A stretch of 64,000 nt of DNA from Hofstenia miamia. Its lineage: Eukaryota > Xenacoelomorpha > Acoela. Under the pieces are notes generated by a model. That model saw nothing but the letters and a program-made list of their open reading frames with translations, was not told the DNA's origin and did no database searches. Of this stretch, positions 1 through 12,654 are shown piece after piece. The DNA lies in NCBI GenBank assembly GCA_004352715.1, contig SCFE01000071.1, forward strand, positions 1,250,334 through 1,314,333. Direction: 5' to 3'. Each line of letters starts with the position of its first letter. Within the stretch, counting starts at the first letter, position 1. The position numbers were made by a program, and so were the translations under genes.

Positions 1-242
1 AACTTTGTCAAAAAATTATTATGTTCAATTTAATATTGTCAAAACATTTCTTGTCATCAATTATATCACTTTGCCCAAATTCTAGAAATCAAAAATATAA
101 ACTTTGTCAAAAAATTATTATGTTCAATTTAATATTGTCAAAACATTTCTTGTCATCAATTATATCACTTTGCCCAAATTCTAGAAATCAAAAATAAAAA
201 CTTTGTCAAAAAATTATTATGTTCAATTTAATATTGTCAAAA
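1..242. repeat. 99-bp tandem repeat, about 2.4 copies
   Basis: The block starting aactttgtcaaaaaattatt recurs at 1, 100 and 199 with almost no differences, a period of 99 bp. The third copy breaks off near 242. The array probably continues to the left of the window. No coding potential is seen. Confidence 0.95.
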
Positions 243-633
243 ATATTTTGTCGCTAGATGGCGTCCAATAGAATCACTTCATTACCACATGGCAAATAGT
301 CATGGGGTGTTATGAGAACTTCAGGGTGTCCCATAGGGAAGGGATTGCCCTGATCTTAACTACTTAAATATTACAAGCATGCATTTGTGTTTATTTAATA
401 AATTGCTTACTCTCTACCATTGGGCTTCCTTTTCAAATTTAAAGTACAAGAGTTAGGATCCAGAAATATTAAAATCATGTGAAATTTTGCAAATTAGTAC
501 AAATGATGAAAGCAAAAACATTAAATTCAGGGTCAAATGCATATCAATGTTTCTATGTGTGGATGTATTTTCAATATCTAAAATGAACCCTTAGTTTTAC
601 ATGTATTTTGAGATTGAAGTCAATGCAAAGTAA
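243..633. other. unassigned AT-rich sequence
   Basis: I see no gene, RNA or clear repeat here. A slightly GC-richer patch (about 250-360) follows the tandem array and could be old transposon sequence, but nothing identifies it. Confidence 0.5.
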
Positions 634-2858
634 CACCTCGCCAGGGCTAACAATTCAGTTAAAATATTTCTACCATTGTTTTTCCTTTAGATTTTTACTA
701 TGACTCCATGTTAATATATTAATTTGACAGGTTAAAATAGCAATTATTGATTTAGACAAGTATTATTTAACACCATGTTACTCAAGATAACAAAAGAACC
801 ATAAAATCACTTAAAAACATTTCAATTATTGATTGAAAATAGGAAAATTAATAAGTATTCAAAAAATAAATTTTCCCAAGCACTGCTACACAAGCCCTAG
901 AGGTTAAAAAAAACGCAAATTTAAATGCATATTTTGTAAAATTCAACATTAAACGTACATGTATAATAAAAAACCGTGAAATCAAAGCATCCATTTCATA
1001 GCTGAGTTAGATTGACCCAGCTTTCACTTCAATTTAAGTTTAGTGATAATAATCTCCATGGAAACTAGAACATGGCGTTTGTGTTATTTTATTTTAGAAG
1101 GTCTAAATACATATTCCTTGTCAGATTATTTTATTCTTTGCGTACATGTATGTTTTACATAAAATTATTGATTTGTAGCTAATTTCAAGCTTAGAAATAT
1201 ATGCATTATTTCAACAAAGTTCATTAGCACATAGAAATATTGACAATTCAATTGTTTTAACTAGAACAATGTGTTTTTAATGCACTAGTCAGTCTTTGTG
1301 CAGAGTTTAATTGTGAAGGTTGCTTTCTTCTTTACTGGGTAAGTCAATTTTATATTTTGAAATGTGAAATTCTCTTTTTACACAAAACTTATAAAGCTAA
1401 TGAAATTTAGAAATTATTTAATGTCTTGTCCTTTGCATTAAATCTTCTAGAACATATACATATATATTTTTTTATAGTAATGACTAGTTATTCAAACACC
1501 TTCTCCATGTGGTAGAAATGGGATTCAAAAGGCATTTATGTTTTCAATTAATGCTTATGCACTTTACAGACTTCAATGCCTTTAAGTCGCATTTTTTATA
1601 ACATTTGGACCTTCTCAGTGTGGAAGAGTTTAAATCAAAAAAACATTTATGCTTTCATTTAATGCTAACATTTCTTAGAGGGTACAATGGCTTTAAACTG
1701 TACTTGTTATAACATTTGATGGTGACTATTTTAACACCACCTTCATACAGAAAAATGAGAATCAAAAAATCAATTATGTTTTCAATTAATGCTAATGTAT
1801 TTTAGAGACTTCAATGCTTTATGATACATAGCAGGGCTTTCTATTGTGTTCATCATTCATCATTCATTGTGAAAATGAAATATATACTATTACTAAACAC
1901 ATAAAGCTTTGAATATTTAAATCAATTACAATGCTAGATATGATATATTTTAACTATCACATAAGGAGATAAAAATTTAATAATTACAATGAAATGCAGA
2001 TGTACATCTAATCATTATACCCAGTAACAAGCTAATAATTCGCTAACACAACAAAAACCTGTTTTGATGCCAGCCATTCATTGGAAAAAAGTAAAGTTCA
2101 TGGTAAATTTTAGGCATGGAATTATATATTTAATGAATAAATATTCAAAAATCACTATCATCACAACCAACTGTTGTGAAAATAATGTACCCTGTATAAA
2201 TAGTGTATAAATTCAAACAAAATAATGGTAAAAACAACAGGGATTTATCTGACCAGTTTATTATCAATGCAATAAAGACCAAAGAATTTAAGAACATTGT
2301 TTAGTTATTTCTAAAATATCATATCAAATAAACGTTTACTACATTAAGCAAATTCTATACGAATTTATTTTGACCAAAAACGCCATGTTCTAGTTTCCAT
2401 GGAGATATAATTCTAAACAACACAGCTCAAAAAGAAAATGGAGTAATGAATTTGGTAAAAATAAAAAGAAATTCGGGAAAAAATATTCAGTAAATAAATA
2501 ACAAAATAATAATTTTTTTAAGTTCTTTGTTCTATTTAATGAATCATATCTATTGAAAATTGACGTGCTTCAGCTATTCATTTTACATTATGGTTGACAG
2601 TGCTTCATATTAGAAAACCATTTCTGTCATATTACATTAAAGTATATGTCAAAGTCGTGATTATTCTGGTTGACGAGGGTAAATTGAAGTGAAAGCTTGG
2701 TCAATCTATTCATGTTTTACACTCAGCTATGAAATGGATGCTTTGATTTCACGCTTTTTTATTATACAGGTACATTTATTGTTGAATTTTACCAAATATG
2801 CATTTAAATTTGGGTTTTTATCCAACTTAGCTGAATTGTTAGCATTGGCAAGCTGAAG
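634..2858. mobile_element. long inverted-repeat (non-autonomous) element
   Basis: Sequence at about 634-660 and 895-1085 reappears in reverse complement at about 2377-2413 and 2684-2858. Shared blocks include gctaacaattcag, a segment around gcatccatttcatagctgag, and one around catgttctagtttccatgga. The arms are diverged and carry indels. No transposase is visible inside, so this is best read as an old non-autonomous DNA transposon or fold-back element. The exact ends and target duplication are not resolved. Confidence 0.7.
1490..1830. repeat. diverged tandem repeat, three units of about 110-120 bp
   Basis: Three successive units share the order: an ac(c)ttct-rich start, an aatca-aaa-cattta segment, ttttcaattaatgct, an agacttcaatgc-like segment, then ataacattt. 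They start near 1496, 1611 and 1730. They lie inside the inverted-repeat element and differ at many positions. Confidence 0.7.
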
Positions 2859-2949
2859 TAGTTATATTTGAGGCAACCCCGTGGTACATTTGACCTTTTG
2901 ACTTTAACGGGGTTGTCTGGCGTGGCTATGATGCAATTGTGTACTTTGG

Positions 2950-3175
2950 CCGTCTGTGTATCTCTGACGTCATTGGAACATATTCTCTTTTGTTAAAATA
3001 TTTGTTGGCAAGCAATATTGTTTGCAGTCTATAGTTTAAATGTAGCCAATTCTTTTTTATACATATTACATAAATAATTGGCCGTGTATATTGACGGGGG
3101 TGTATCTCTGACGTCATTGGAATGTTTTCTTGGCATTGTTTGTAGTCTATTGTTTAAAATGTAACCAAATTTTTT
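2950..3175. repeat. direct repeat of about 144 bp
   Basis: The stretch gtatctctgacgtcattgga occurs at about 2957 and again at about 3101. Each copy is followed by a tgtttg-agtctat-gtttaaa-tgta-ccaa segment. The two copies are diverged. No gene is visible. Confidence 0.8.
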
Positions 3176-3179
3176 ACTT

Positions 3180-5960
3180 GCTTATTTACGTGGACTAACT
3201 TAGCTTATATGTTTTATTTTCTTTACATACTTCATCCTTGCATTTTGTTAATGTATGTGACTTGCTTTTTTATGTGGCTAATTTAGTTTACATACTTGTT
3301 TTTTTATTGACATATATGACATTAGAAAATACCTCATTAATTTAGTTTACATACTTATTTTACATACTTGTTTTATTAGGTAAAATTCAATAACAAATGT
3401 TTGAATCAGAGAGATAATAATACTCGTTAGAAGTGTAATGGCTTATTTTGGTAATAATGCAAAATAATTTTTCGGAACTAGTTTATGCAAAAACTCGCAA
3501 TTTCTAATATTTAATAAATGTACGTGGTAAAACCCACATACGTGTTTAAAACAAGACAAAAATGCAATTTATTCTACACTTTGCTTATAATGATCATATA
3601 TATCGTACTATTAAATTTGTCTATTGTGTTAGTTTATCATCATTGTTGTTGAGGGAATTCTGTAGGAAGCAAACACAATACGTATTTCCACATTATGAAT
3701 TTCACACGGTCGTATCTAAATTAATGGTTAATAAACAAGTTGTTATTAAAAACGAGATGACATTCACAATCAAAAACACATGAACAAAATCAATTAAAAA
3801 TGTTTATTAACAAACAAACGACGTTTCTATTTATGATAAAGTATATAATTAATGTAACATTGGACAGTAAATTCGCAGCAATTTATTAAAATAAAATTGA
3901 TTACGTTTTAAAAGAAATATCTGTAAAACTAACTAGAGATTATATTTCAAAAAGTGTTAAGAATCAAAAACAATATCTGAGATATTATTATAAATAGCTT
4001 ACCAAAAAGTTTGAAACCTTTATGGGTAGTTCTTTCATTAATATAAAATTCTATTAATCTGCTCTATGTATAAACTTACATGCTTTCATAGACAATTGCA
4101 AATTACGTGGTTGTATCTATTGTTTAACTCAAAATGTATCCATTCGTAAACACAGTACAAGCATGTAAAATTACATTATGCTGCTATGCGTAATTTTTAT
4201 CTATTGTTCAAATGTCAAAATGTGTCCAATCGTAAAGATTGTTATCTACTAAACATCAAATCCAAATCAATTTAAAAATTATCACAATTAATTAAAACAT
4301 TTTCAAATCATATAAAACTAGAATTTTTTCACAAGTTGGAAAAAAATCTCAATTATTACATGTTTTTCCCAATTTATACAATTATGTAAATGAAAGATTC
4401 TACAAAACTAAAATGTTAATAAAGTAAAATGTCTCTGGTAAAAATGAAATAAATATTTTTTCAATACGTTTTTCTCGTTGAATTCAAGAATAAAATATTT
4501 GCAAGTAGGAATCTTTATATGAAACGTTTCAAGATTGGTTTGTTATTAGTGCCGGAAATTGGTTGTTATCGTTTATTGATACACATATATACAAAACGTT
4601 TAAAAATATAAATGTTATATTATAAGAAATTGCTTACATTTTAAAATTTTATTGATGTCTTTTATATTAAGAATTAAGTAAATACCCGGTATACGACTTT
4701 TCCACGTTTGTAGACTTACATTTTTTTTTCGACGTCAATCCTTTGTTTCAGTACTGCTATACCTTTAATTTTTCAATATGTATACAAGAAATCAACCGAT
4801 CAAATTAGTCATAAACATTGTAAAAAACTGAATATTGTGTTTAAATTTTAGATAGTTTTTCATCATTGAACAAAATGAAAATTTCATGACGGTATTAGTA
4901 TAAACTTTCAAGAACGAGTAAGAAAAACATACACGCACATAAATACGACTAATCTTTGTTATAAATTCAGATTTTATTTTCGTATTTTAAAGAATGAATG
5001 GTTTTGTTACTTAATATCACATATAAATATAAATTTTAAGACATTCTACAAATCAATGATTGTTAAAGTACTTGAAGTTGTATCATAGCTTTTGATCTTT
5101 AAAATAAAATCTTTATAATTATTGAGAAAGCATTAACATTCACATTTTTCTTCAGTCAATGAGCAAATTTTGATAATCGCAAATGAATACATAACGCCAT
5201 TTCAAAAACGAATCAATTAGATGTCATGAAACTCGCAAAACATTTTTTAATTACAAAAAGACTAATACATTTTCATAAAAAATAAATTTACGCAAAAATG
5301 ATTAAATTGATTGATTTTACAAAACACATAGTCGCACATTATAAAAACACAACAGCAATCGTTAAATGATTTAAACTACATTTTGTACATTAGTTATTAA
5401 AACAACTTAGGAACATTTTCTAAATATAGAAATAAATAGCGTAAATAATAATTATCAGAAATTGATAAAATGAAATAAATACTTCTTCAGGGCGGTTTAC
5501 TCATTGTATTCAAATATAACATTTATATCTCGCAATATGCAATTAGGAAAACCGAATTTTAACTCAATTTCCCATTAAACGTATTAAAATCATATAGAGA
5601 TTGAGAATTTTTAATAATTCATCCGATTTTGTTAGAGTTTCTAAGGCATTGCATTGGAGAGAATGCCAATATATAATGGATTTCCAAGTATTTTTTTACT
5701 ATTTGAGAGTTTAAAATTTTCATTTTCCTTTTGGTGATTGGTTTTGTCTTTTCGAAAAAAAATATTTGCCTTTGGGAATTTGAAAAATCCAATGGTAAGA
5801 TTAGCAATGAATATGTTTCACAGAAATACCAGTTGTTATTTATAAACATTCTTTCATCTACTCTACCAACAAATCTGATAAATGGAATTTGCTCACAGTT
5901 CCTAAAGTAATGCTGTCTATTTCTTTTTACATTGCAGGTTTGTTATGATGTACATGTATT
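3180..5960. other. AT-rich intergenic sequence
   Basis: No supported gene. Short reading frames here are low-complexity and match no family I recognise. Weak echoes of the preceding repeat (tctattgttt-aa-tgt-tccaatcgtaa) occur near 4110-4235. Confidence 0.6.
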
Positions 5961-5964
5961 AAAA

Positions 5965-5999
5965 CATACGTACATACATACATACATACATACATACAG
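5965..5999. repeat. (CATA)n microsatellite
   Basis: Perfect tetranucleotide repeat, directly upstream (plus strand) of the transposase remnant that ends at 6098. Confidence 0.95.
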
Positions 6000-6097
6000 A
6001 GGTCCCAAAAATAACGTCTAATTGTGAGCTTACATAAAGACAGTCAGGAACAATTTTTTTTATTCTAAAACAATGAAAAATGGAATAATCTAAAAGT

Positions 6098-6470
6098 TCA
6101 AAGCAAGTGCTGAAAATGATTTCCCTTTTCATGTACTACAGCTTCAAGTCGTGGGATCGAATTGTCAATGGCGGCTGCAGTGACTTCAAGTGATATGGTT
6201 GATGCTGCATCTTCAATACGACGAACCAGTTCTTCCCTAAATTGTGTTGGACTGAGATGATAAACCATAGCCTGCAAGTGTCCCCAAAGCCAGTAATCAC
6301 ATGGATTTAAATCTGGAGAACGAGGAAGCCAGAAATGTTTGAAATGTCTGCTGATTACACGATCATCGCCAAATTGATTCTGTTGGCATAATTTCCTGCA
6401 GCATGGTGAATTTGTAGGAATGCATGTGCAGTCACCGTGTTCGTTTTCAAAAGACGGGCGTCATGATTTC
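6098..6470 (-). pseudogene. IS630/mariner-type transposase C-terminal remnant
   Basis: The minus strand reads through the C-terminal part of a DDE transposase of the Tc1/mariner (IS630) superfamily. It includes FGDDRVISRHFKHFWLPRSP, then DLNPCDYWLWGHLQ, an amphipathic tail and a stop at 6098. The WPPRSPDLxPxDxxLWG pattern around the third catalytic acidic residue is typical of the arthropod and cnidarian members. The N-terminal and central parts are missing or scrambled upstream, where a single N sits at 6491. It lies just beyond the 3' end of ASCC3 on the same strand and is unrelated to it. Confidence 0.75.
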
Positions 6471-6490
6471 ACCTTGTCGTGAACACTGGC

Positions 6491-6491
6491 N
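6491..6491. other. single-base assembly gap or join
   Basis: A lone N. Elsewhere in this window single Ns mark contig joins, so sequence continuity across it is doubtful. Confidence 0.9.
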
Positions 6492-6927
6492 TATATTGAC
6501 ATTATTGTGCTCAGATTTACACTATGCGACCGGTTTCGATTTAAAATCATCGTCAATACAAATTTTGTGGTAATATAATTTACCATTCACTACATTTAAT
6601 GCTGTTGAATATGCATATACTAAAAGATATTCAATATGTTGGTCGTTCTTTGTTTATTCATTAGTCTTTGTTTACTTGAGTTCTTAATAGGTAATTAGGG
6701 CTTCAGAAATAAAAAATTAGTGTATATATATATATATAGACGATAAATATAACAAAATTTAGTTTCAACCTGATGAAAAATGTTGTGTTACTATTATGTT
6801 AAATGAAATGCGAACAAAAATGTATGTATTTCATACATTTACAATTGTATCTAGAAATTTGTATTTTATAATCAGAAAAATAAATATCAATACAATTTAC
6901 AAAATTTTGAATTTTAAAAAATTCGTG

Positions 6928-7221
6928 TTATGTATCCAAAGATACTTCTGTGTTGAGCTGAGCTTCAATGCTGGGAGGTAATGCGTCGATTTTAATGTCA
7001 TACTGCTGATCAAGACCCAGATAACAATCGCTCATCACATAAACAGTGTAAACAGCCGGGCCCGCCTCATCTGGAGAGTAGAATGCAAGGTTATGAGATC
7101 CACTGCCCACTCGCTTCAATGCAATCAATTCTTTCGAACTAACTTCACCAATTACAATTATCCAGCCAGGGCGATTGGATTTGTGATGTTTTGGTGCATA
7201 TACACTTTTTCCACTACTTCC
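6928..7221 (-). CDS. ASCC3: ASCC3 terminal coding exon
   Basis: This exon encodes the last 97 residues and the stop of ASCC3. It starts after an AG at 7223-7222 in phase 0 (GSSGKSVYAP) and includes WIIVIGEVSSKELIALKRVG and VYVMSDCYLGLDQQYDIKID. That is the C-terminal FN3-like/C2-like end of the second Sec63 domain, which closes with the conserved SDCYLGLDQQYD signature. The stop is at 6928. A possible polyadenylation signal on the minus strand (tttatt on plus at 6653-6658) lies about 270 bp downstream. The reading frame is open and the exon appears functional. Confidence 0.93.
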   Translation of the reverse strand, partial: GSSGKSVYAPKHHKSNRPGWIIVIGEVSSKELIALKRVGSGSHNLAFYSPDEAGPAVYTVYVMSDCYLGLDQQYDIKIDALPPSIEAQLNTEVSLDT

Positions 7222-9689
7222 CTAAAAAATTAACATTTTTACATTTGATGAGATTTTTCATTTAAACATCTTCTCTACATCGCTAATTTCAAGTACCTCA
7301 AAAAATACAAATTGTAAATTTACATAAACTTCTTGAGTTGGAAAATTAGCAATACCGATTCTACCAGGTTCAATTTAAAACTTCCCCGATTTTCATTATA
7401 ATTATCAGTAAAGAGTCTTGTTATTTTGCAATTTTTGGAATACAATTACAGAGTGGCAGCAAAAAATTTCTTGCAAGTCTTTATTTTGTTTTGAATTTAT
7501 TCATAACTAAATGCAATACAATCGATTTCCAAATTTTACTAAATGATCCAATCGAACAGACAGTGGTGAAACACGTACTCCCTTTTCCATCCATGAACAA
7601 TAAAATCAAAGGATTAACAAATAAGAAAACAAATTAGTAATAATTGATCAAAAAAAATTATACAATATTTTTTAGTCTATAAACTAATGTTCAATTTAAT
7701 TATTTATGTTATTTAATATACAATATACGGTAAGTATTGCTACTACAAATTCTATGTTAATAGCTATTTATTTTTTAAAATGAATACAGCAAATGCTTTT
7801 AAAATTTTTCAAATTTGTTGCTAAAAATATCCTTTGGGCGTTTTTGTCAAATATTGATTTATTACATTAATAACTTAAGAAAAAAATTAAATAAAATGTC
7901 TATAAACTATTTGCTTTGTCGTTTAATTTTTGTTAGAAAATGGACCGCTGTGAGCCTGTAGGTCGTATTTTATCAGCCCATCATCATTTGAAGCTACATG
8001 TATATAAGGCGTAGCTTTTATTATTAGTTTATATTTAGTAATGATTATTGTTAACTATTTGAAAAAAATTTCATTTTATCAAAGATTTTTTAATGAACAA
8101 TGATAAATTGAAAAAACAATAGAGAACTAGGCCGAATATTAATGATGTGAAAACCAACAGAACTTTCTAAACCAACTGGAATAAGGCATTACCATGGCTA
8201 TGTGATGCAATAAACAAAATCGGTTGTTTTTAGGCTTGTTTATTGCTTGTAGTTGGACCCATACGGTCCGATTACAAAATTTGCGAATCATTAGTTGACG
8301 CTTGACATCGGACTTTTTCACTCAAAATAGCATTTCTTCAAAGAGAAATCTGTCGAAAATCTAAAAATTTGGAATGTATTGAGTTATGTTGACTGAATCC
8401 GTTTTCCACAGACGCTTCACTACCAGAGAAGCCACGTAAAATGCGTTGATGGAAAAATTTCAATCAGAATTGAAGTTCAGGTGGAAAAAAATTATATTAA
8501 TCGTGTTTGTAATATAATTATAACTATTTTTTTACATTTCAGGTATTTATATTTGAAATGCAGTGGCATTAAAATGCATACATTGATGAATGATTGTGGA
8601 ATTATGGTGAAAGTTTATTAAGCCTGAACAAAGGAAATTATTGTGAACTTTTCGAGCTGATTGCTTTACATAAGCCATCATTTGTTCAAATTTTACATTC
8701 TTCTGCCATACCTACTGCATTAACAGCTTATATTTGAGCATTTAGCAAAATATTTAAGCATTATTTAGGTGTGTCTCGTCTGACATATAAAATGATTTGA
8801 TTGCTGCAGAAAATTAGACATTGAAAAAGTTGAAGTAAATAAGATGAACTCAGTGTCTTTAATGGCCGTGGAATGTGATGAAAGAACAGATTGAAGCACG
8901 AAAGCTCAACCAAGTGTCATATTGCTTGGCTTTTGTGAAACATTGAATGTGGTGAGAATGGCTAAAAGTAATACTACAGAGGTTGAAATCCACCCTGATC
9001 AGCGAAAGTAAAAGAACGAAGATTGGAATCCATTGCATCCTGTCATAGACGAACACATTAAAAGTTCAAATCCTTGCATTTTGCATTATCGACGTGAACA
9101 TGCGCTTAATCGGTTGTACCGACACCATGAACTATTCCTAAGCGATATACACGAATCAAGCTTTAAAAAATTAGATGAGGAAATATGTGAGGTATTTGCG
9201 GAGGTCATTAACCCAAATTTGAAAAACTGGTGCTGAAAACAATTGCGTAGGAACATGTAAGGCTTGCAAGAAAGCTCCTACCTGCAGCAGGTTCCAAAAA
9301 CTAAAATGAGTATCGAAGTGACGGCAACACGGAATTGGCAGAAAAGGTGATCCGCAGTACCGATCTTTAAAATGGAATCATGCTCCCCAGGCTTACAGAG
9401 TTTAAGTCGGCATGTTTTAGACAACGACGTATGAATTTTCATTTAACTCTTGCACCAATTCGCAAATATACATCGAAGTCACAGATCACATGGGTGTTAT
9501 GGCATGAGGGGATCGTCGACTTGGTTATTTTTAGTACATTTCTTAAAACCTTATATTAAAGAAATAATTTTTTTATGAGCTTGTCCAAAGTCATTATATT
9601 AGTTAAATTGGCTACCAATCAATAAAACGTGAATGAACAATTACAATGAAGATGTAATAATGAGCAATTAGAAAATTCGGTAAATTTAC
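7222..9689 (-). other. ASCC3 intron with a transposon relic
   Basis: GT-AG intron between the last two coding exons. From 7222 to about 8850 I see no gene. About 8850-9540 carries a degenerate transposon-type protein fragment, listed separately. Confidence 0.85.
8950..9525 (+). pseudogene. relic of a transposon-type protein family with an HYRREHA motif
   Basis: The plus strand encodes DWNPLHPVIDEHI, then SNPCILHYRREHALNRLY, followed after breaks by a segment reading IMLPRLTEFKSACFRQRRMN and TLAPI...WVLWHEGI. From memory this order (HI-SxxP-xxHYRREHAPNRLYLP, then LPRLPGxKTxxFTxR, then WHEGI) fits a multicopy family annotated as uncharacterised in many insects and cnidarians, and thought to be mobile-element derived. 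Stops and frameshifts show it is dead. The family name and mechanism are not known to me. It lies in an ASCC3 intron on the antisense strand. Confidence 0.55.
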
Positions 9690-10088
9690 CTTCAAAGTCA
9701 CTCGTAAAACATATTCTTGATCAGCGTGAATTTGAACTGGTTTTTCACCCACATTAATAGTTTTATGATCGGATTCCCACCAACCAGTAATTGACATTGA
9801 GATTCTGAAACGTGGTAGACCGCGAATAACCTCAACCACCCGGTCAACATTGGGAACGCGAGAGGCCAAAACTTTGCGAACCCAATTAGGGCCATGTTTT
9901 ATCCACACCGGAAGTTGAGTGGAAATTTTATTACGAGAAATGGCTGCAAGAGCTGTATCGTCAATTCCAGGCAATTGCAAAAGTGGGGAGTTGGTGATCC
10001 ATCGTGCTTGAGTAAGCATTTGGAGTGTATGAATGAGGCGCAGTGCTGTGGGGAGCCAACCATTGTCAGCCACCCAATCCAGAGCTGC
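9690..10088 (-). CDS. ASCC3: ASCC3 exon, second Sec63 domain (helical/FN3 part)
   Basis: This 133-codon exon starts in phase 0 with AALDWVADNGWLPTALRLIH and ends VLRVTLK before a GT at 9689. It covers the Sec63 helical-bundle region (LIHTLQMLTQARW), the helix-hairpin-helix-like part and the start of the FN3-like domain. It corresponds to the region after the motif DTKSVLDQ in cassette 2. Both splice sites are canonical. Overlapping frames on either strand are shadows. Confidence 0.93.
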
Positions 10089-11294
10089 CTAAACAATATG
10101 TTAAATTTACAATGCAGCAATATATCGAAAATCACTAAGAAAATTAACTATACTGCTTTGTAGTAAACTAAAATCATATTTCTCAATAGAGATCAAACTT
10201 ATGTTGGTTATGTAAGCAAACACTCTTAAATTAAAAATATAATTGAAAACTTGACCAGAAAAACTACTGATTTTTAAGAAAATAGAATATAGATAACACG
10301 TGTCCCAATAAAAGTCGGAAGCTGGTTGGGTTAAAAAGCAGGTGGTCATACGCCTAGAAATTGTAAGTGATATTGTAGTAGAAAATATAGGAACTACAAA
10401 TTATAAAAAGTTTTTCACCACTGATCTTATTATAACATTTGAAAACAAATTTGAACTTAGTGCAGTTGGGTTCCTTGTGATTCACAGGGATGTTTTTATA
10501 TGCCATTAGTTGAAAATAAAGTTAACATACGCATAAATGATGGATGGGCACAAAACTTCTCCCCCGTGCTACTGTTTGAGCCTAATATGGGAAAATTGTT
10601 AATTTTAATATAAAGATCACTTCAGTGTTGATATCCTTACGGTGTGTATGCGTATTTCAACTTATCAATTTCCAGGCCGTTCAAGGCAGTTCCACCCCGA
10701 ACTGAGAGCAATTTCCAGGCAGTAATATGGTGACCAATCACAAATTAAATTCTAAATTTCCAGTCATTTCCAGACTGAAATTTACAAAATTACCCCCATT
10801 GGATGAAATTTCGCCGACAAGTAAATCGCGTGGTTATCAAAAAGATATAACCACGCAAGTTCCTCATTTCAGTTTCAGTTATATATTTCACTTTTGCGCC
10901 TAAATTATTTGCATGTCCCAAATGGCGGCGAGAATGTTTTAAATATATTTTTGTTAAGTTAAGTACAATTACTAACTGCAATGACAAAAATAGATTACGG
11001 CTGGTCAATTACGGGTAGTACCTGCGGTTAGGGCGGGGACATGCAAAGAATGAACATAAAGGGTAAATTGCTAAACGGCAATGTTATAAAATTAAACATT
11101 TCTTATGGAAACTATGTTAGCAATTTGCCTTTAAATGTTTGAAAAGTATTATTTAAACATCAAGCAATTCTCTCACGAATCTATTACTGAAAATACTAGG
11201 ATACCATCACAGCCAAACAAGTTGGCTGTTTGGTAGCAACTTTAGAAACTTACTGTGGCTAATCGCAAATATATATATATATATATATATATAC
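10089..11294 (-). other. ASCC3 intron
   Basis: Canonical intron. The donor, on the minus strand, runs straight into a (TA)n microsatellite at about 11270-11293. I see no gene inside; about 10660-11030 has slightly GC-richer unassigned sequence. Confidence 0.85.
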
Positions 11295-12080
11295 CTGAAT
11301 AATTCTTGAACTTTGATCTAAAACGCTCTTTGTATCTAGTGCATAATCAGAGCAGGGCAAAGGAGAGCGTGTACAATGAGCTTGTAACAGCAATTCAACT
11401 TTTCTATGGGGACTGTCCATTGAGTGTTCGGGGACTGGAAATGGAACCAATTTTGACAGCTCTGCATTTTGTAATTCTTCATTATGCCGAACTGGAAATT
11501 CACTATATTCCTCAGCATCGGCGATTAATTGGAATATTTCTGGATAATCGATATTTGCAGATAACCTTTGGCCAAAAAGCAAAGCGGTCTTATGAGAGAG
11601 ATAATAATACGCTATAATACGGCCAGGGGTCTCTGCCTGTAAATTGGATTCTTCGGTTTCAATAATACAGCCTGAATGTGAAAGAGCCCTGAGTGAATTT
11701 TCAACTAAAGTAGACAAATATCCGCAAAGAGTTTCCTTATCAGCTGACGCGAGCCCATAGTAAGCTGGGTTGGTTACCAGTCTTCTGAAGAGATATGTCC
11801 ACGTTAAGTAATCCACAGCCGCTTGTTTATTTTGAACAGTGCCAGCAACAATTTCAGCATTGATATGATCAGCTAATACACTTGACAAACTTGATTCCAC
11901 TGGGTAGGGTTGATACAAAAATCTTTTATAAAACGCTTTTTTCTCCTCCGCAACTAAAACCAGAGCAACTCCAACATCAGGATCAAAACTAGGTCTTCCA
12001 GCTCGACCAATCATTTGCAAGACGTCGGTCAAGGGCATGTCTTTATATCTTTTGGTAGCGCCATCGTAGAACTCCGTTCC
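11295..12080 (-). CDS. ASCC3: ASCC3 exon: helicase motif VI and second Sec63 domain
   Basis: The largest exon seen (262 codons, phase 0 at both ends). It starts GTEFYDGATKRYKDMP and contains helicase motif VI, QMIGRAGRP, then the winged-helix segment (KFLYQPYPVESSL-like, here RFLYQPYPVESSLSSVLADH), NAEIVAGT and YLTWTYLFRRLVTNPAYY. The Sec63 start follows, with EYSEFPVRHNEELQNAEL and LLLQAHCTRSPLPCSDY, ending DTKSVLDQSSRIIQ. This order is diagnostic for a Ski2-like tandem helicase of the ASCC3/Brr2 group. The glycine-arginine finger residues of motif VI are intact. An antisense reading frame at 11306-11617 is a shadow. Confidence 0.96.
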
Positions 12081-12252
12081 CTAAAGAAATAAATGCAAAA
12101 ATTATTAGTACTTCGTCATTTAAAAATTGCATTCACATATTAGACAGCGCAAAAGTAAACAGAAACTTTATGTATAATAATTTAAAATGTTGCCATGGAC
12201 TAAGAATTTTCAAAACTTGAAACCAGTTTTCTTAAGATTGAAATAAAAATAC
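12081..12252 (-). other. ASCC3 intron (short)
   Basis: A 172-bp phase 0 intron with canonical borders. Nothing else is seen in it. Confidence 0.9.
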
Positions 12253-12510
12253 CTTTACAATAACAAGGTGAGCGGGTAAATTAACACCCCATGCTAGAGT
12301 AGCTGTAGCAACTAGTATTTGAATATGCTGTCCAAGAAATAGACGCTCAGTTAGCGAACGATCGTGATCACTTAAGCCAGCGTGGTGAAGTCCAATACCG
12401 AATTCAAGTGAGAGTTTCAGAGCAGGATCTTGAACAGTAGAAATCTCATACTCTAAGGCTTCCTCGCTCATATGTAGCCAGGGTTTACTACCAGGAGATA
12501 CTTCATAAGC
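12253..12510 (-). CDS. ASCC3: ASCC3 exon: helicase motifs IVa to V of cassette 2
   Basis: 86 codons, phase 0 at both ends. It begins [20 protein letters not shown] and includes [15 protein letters not shown] and motif [20 protein letters not shown]. These are the RecA2 nucleotide- and RNA-contacting motifs and are well kept. The donor is GT at 12252-12251 and the acceptor AG at 12512-12511. Confidence 0.95.
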
Positions 12511-12654
12511 CTAAAAATGAAAACTACACAAAAGTATTGCTATTGATGCTTCTACTAACTTGAAGCATAATTTTAGCAATTTAAAAATAAACGTGTTCAA
12601 ATTCAAGCAAAGATATTAGAAAATTGCTGTTCGAAAAAAAACTGTCAACGTCGT

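Noticed and set aside
1-242. CRISPR-like array
   Set aside because: A 99-bp head-to-tail repeat without spacers in animal DNA; a satellite or minisatellite.
11306-11617. Plus-strand frame of 103 residues
   Set aside because: Antisense shadow of the strongly supported ASCC3 exon 11295-12080.
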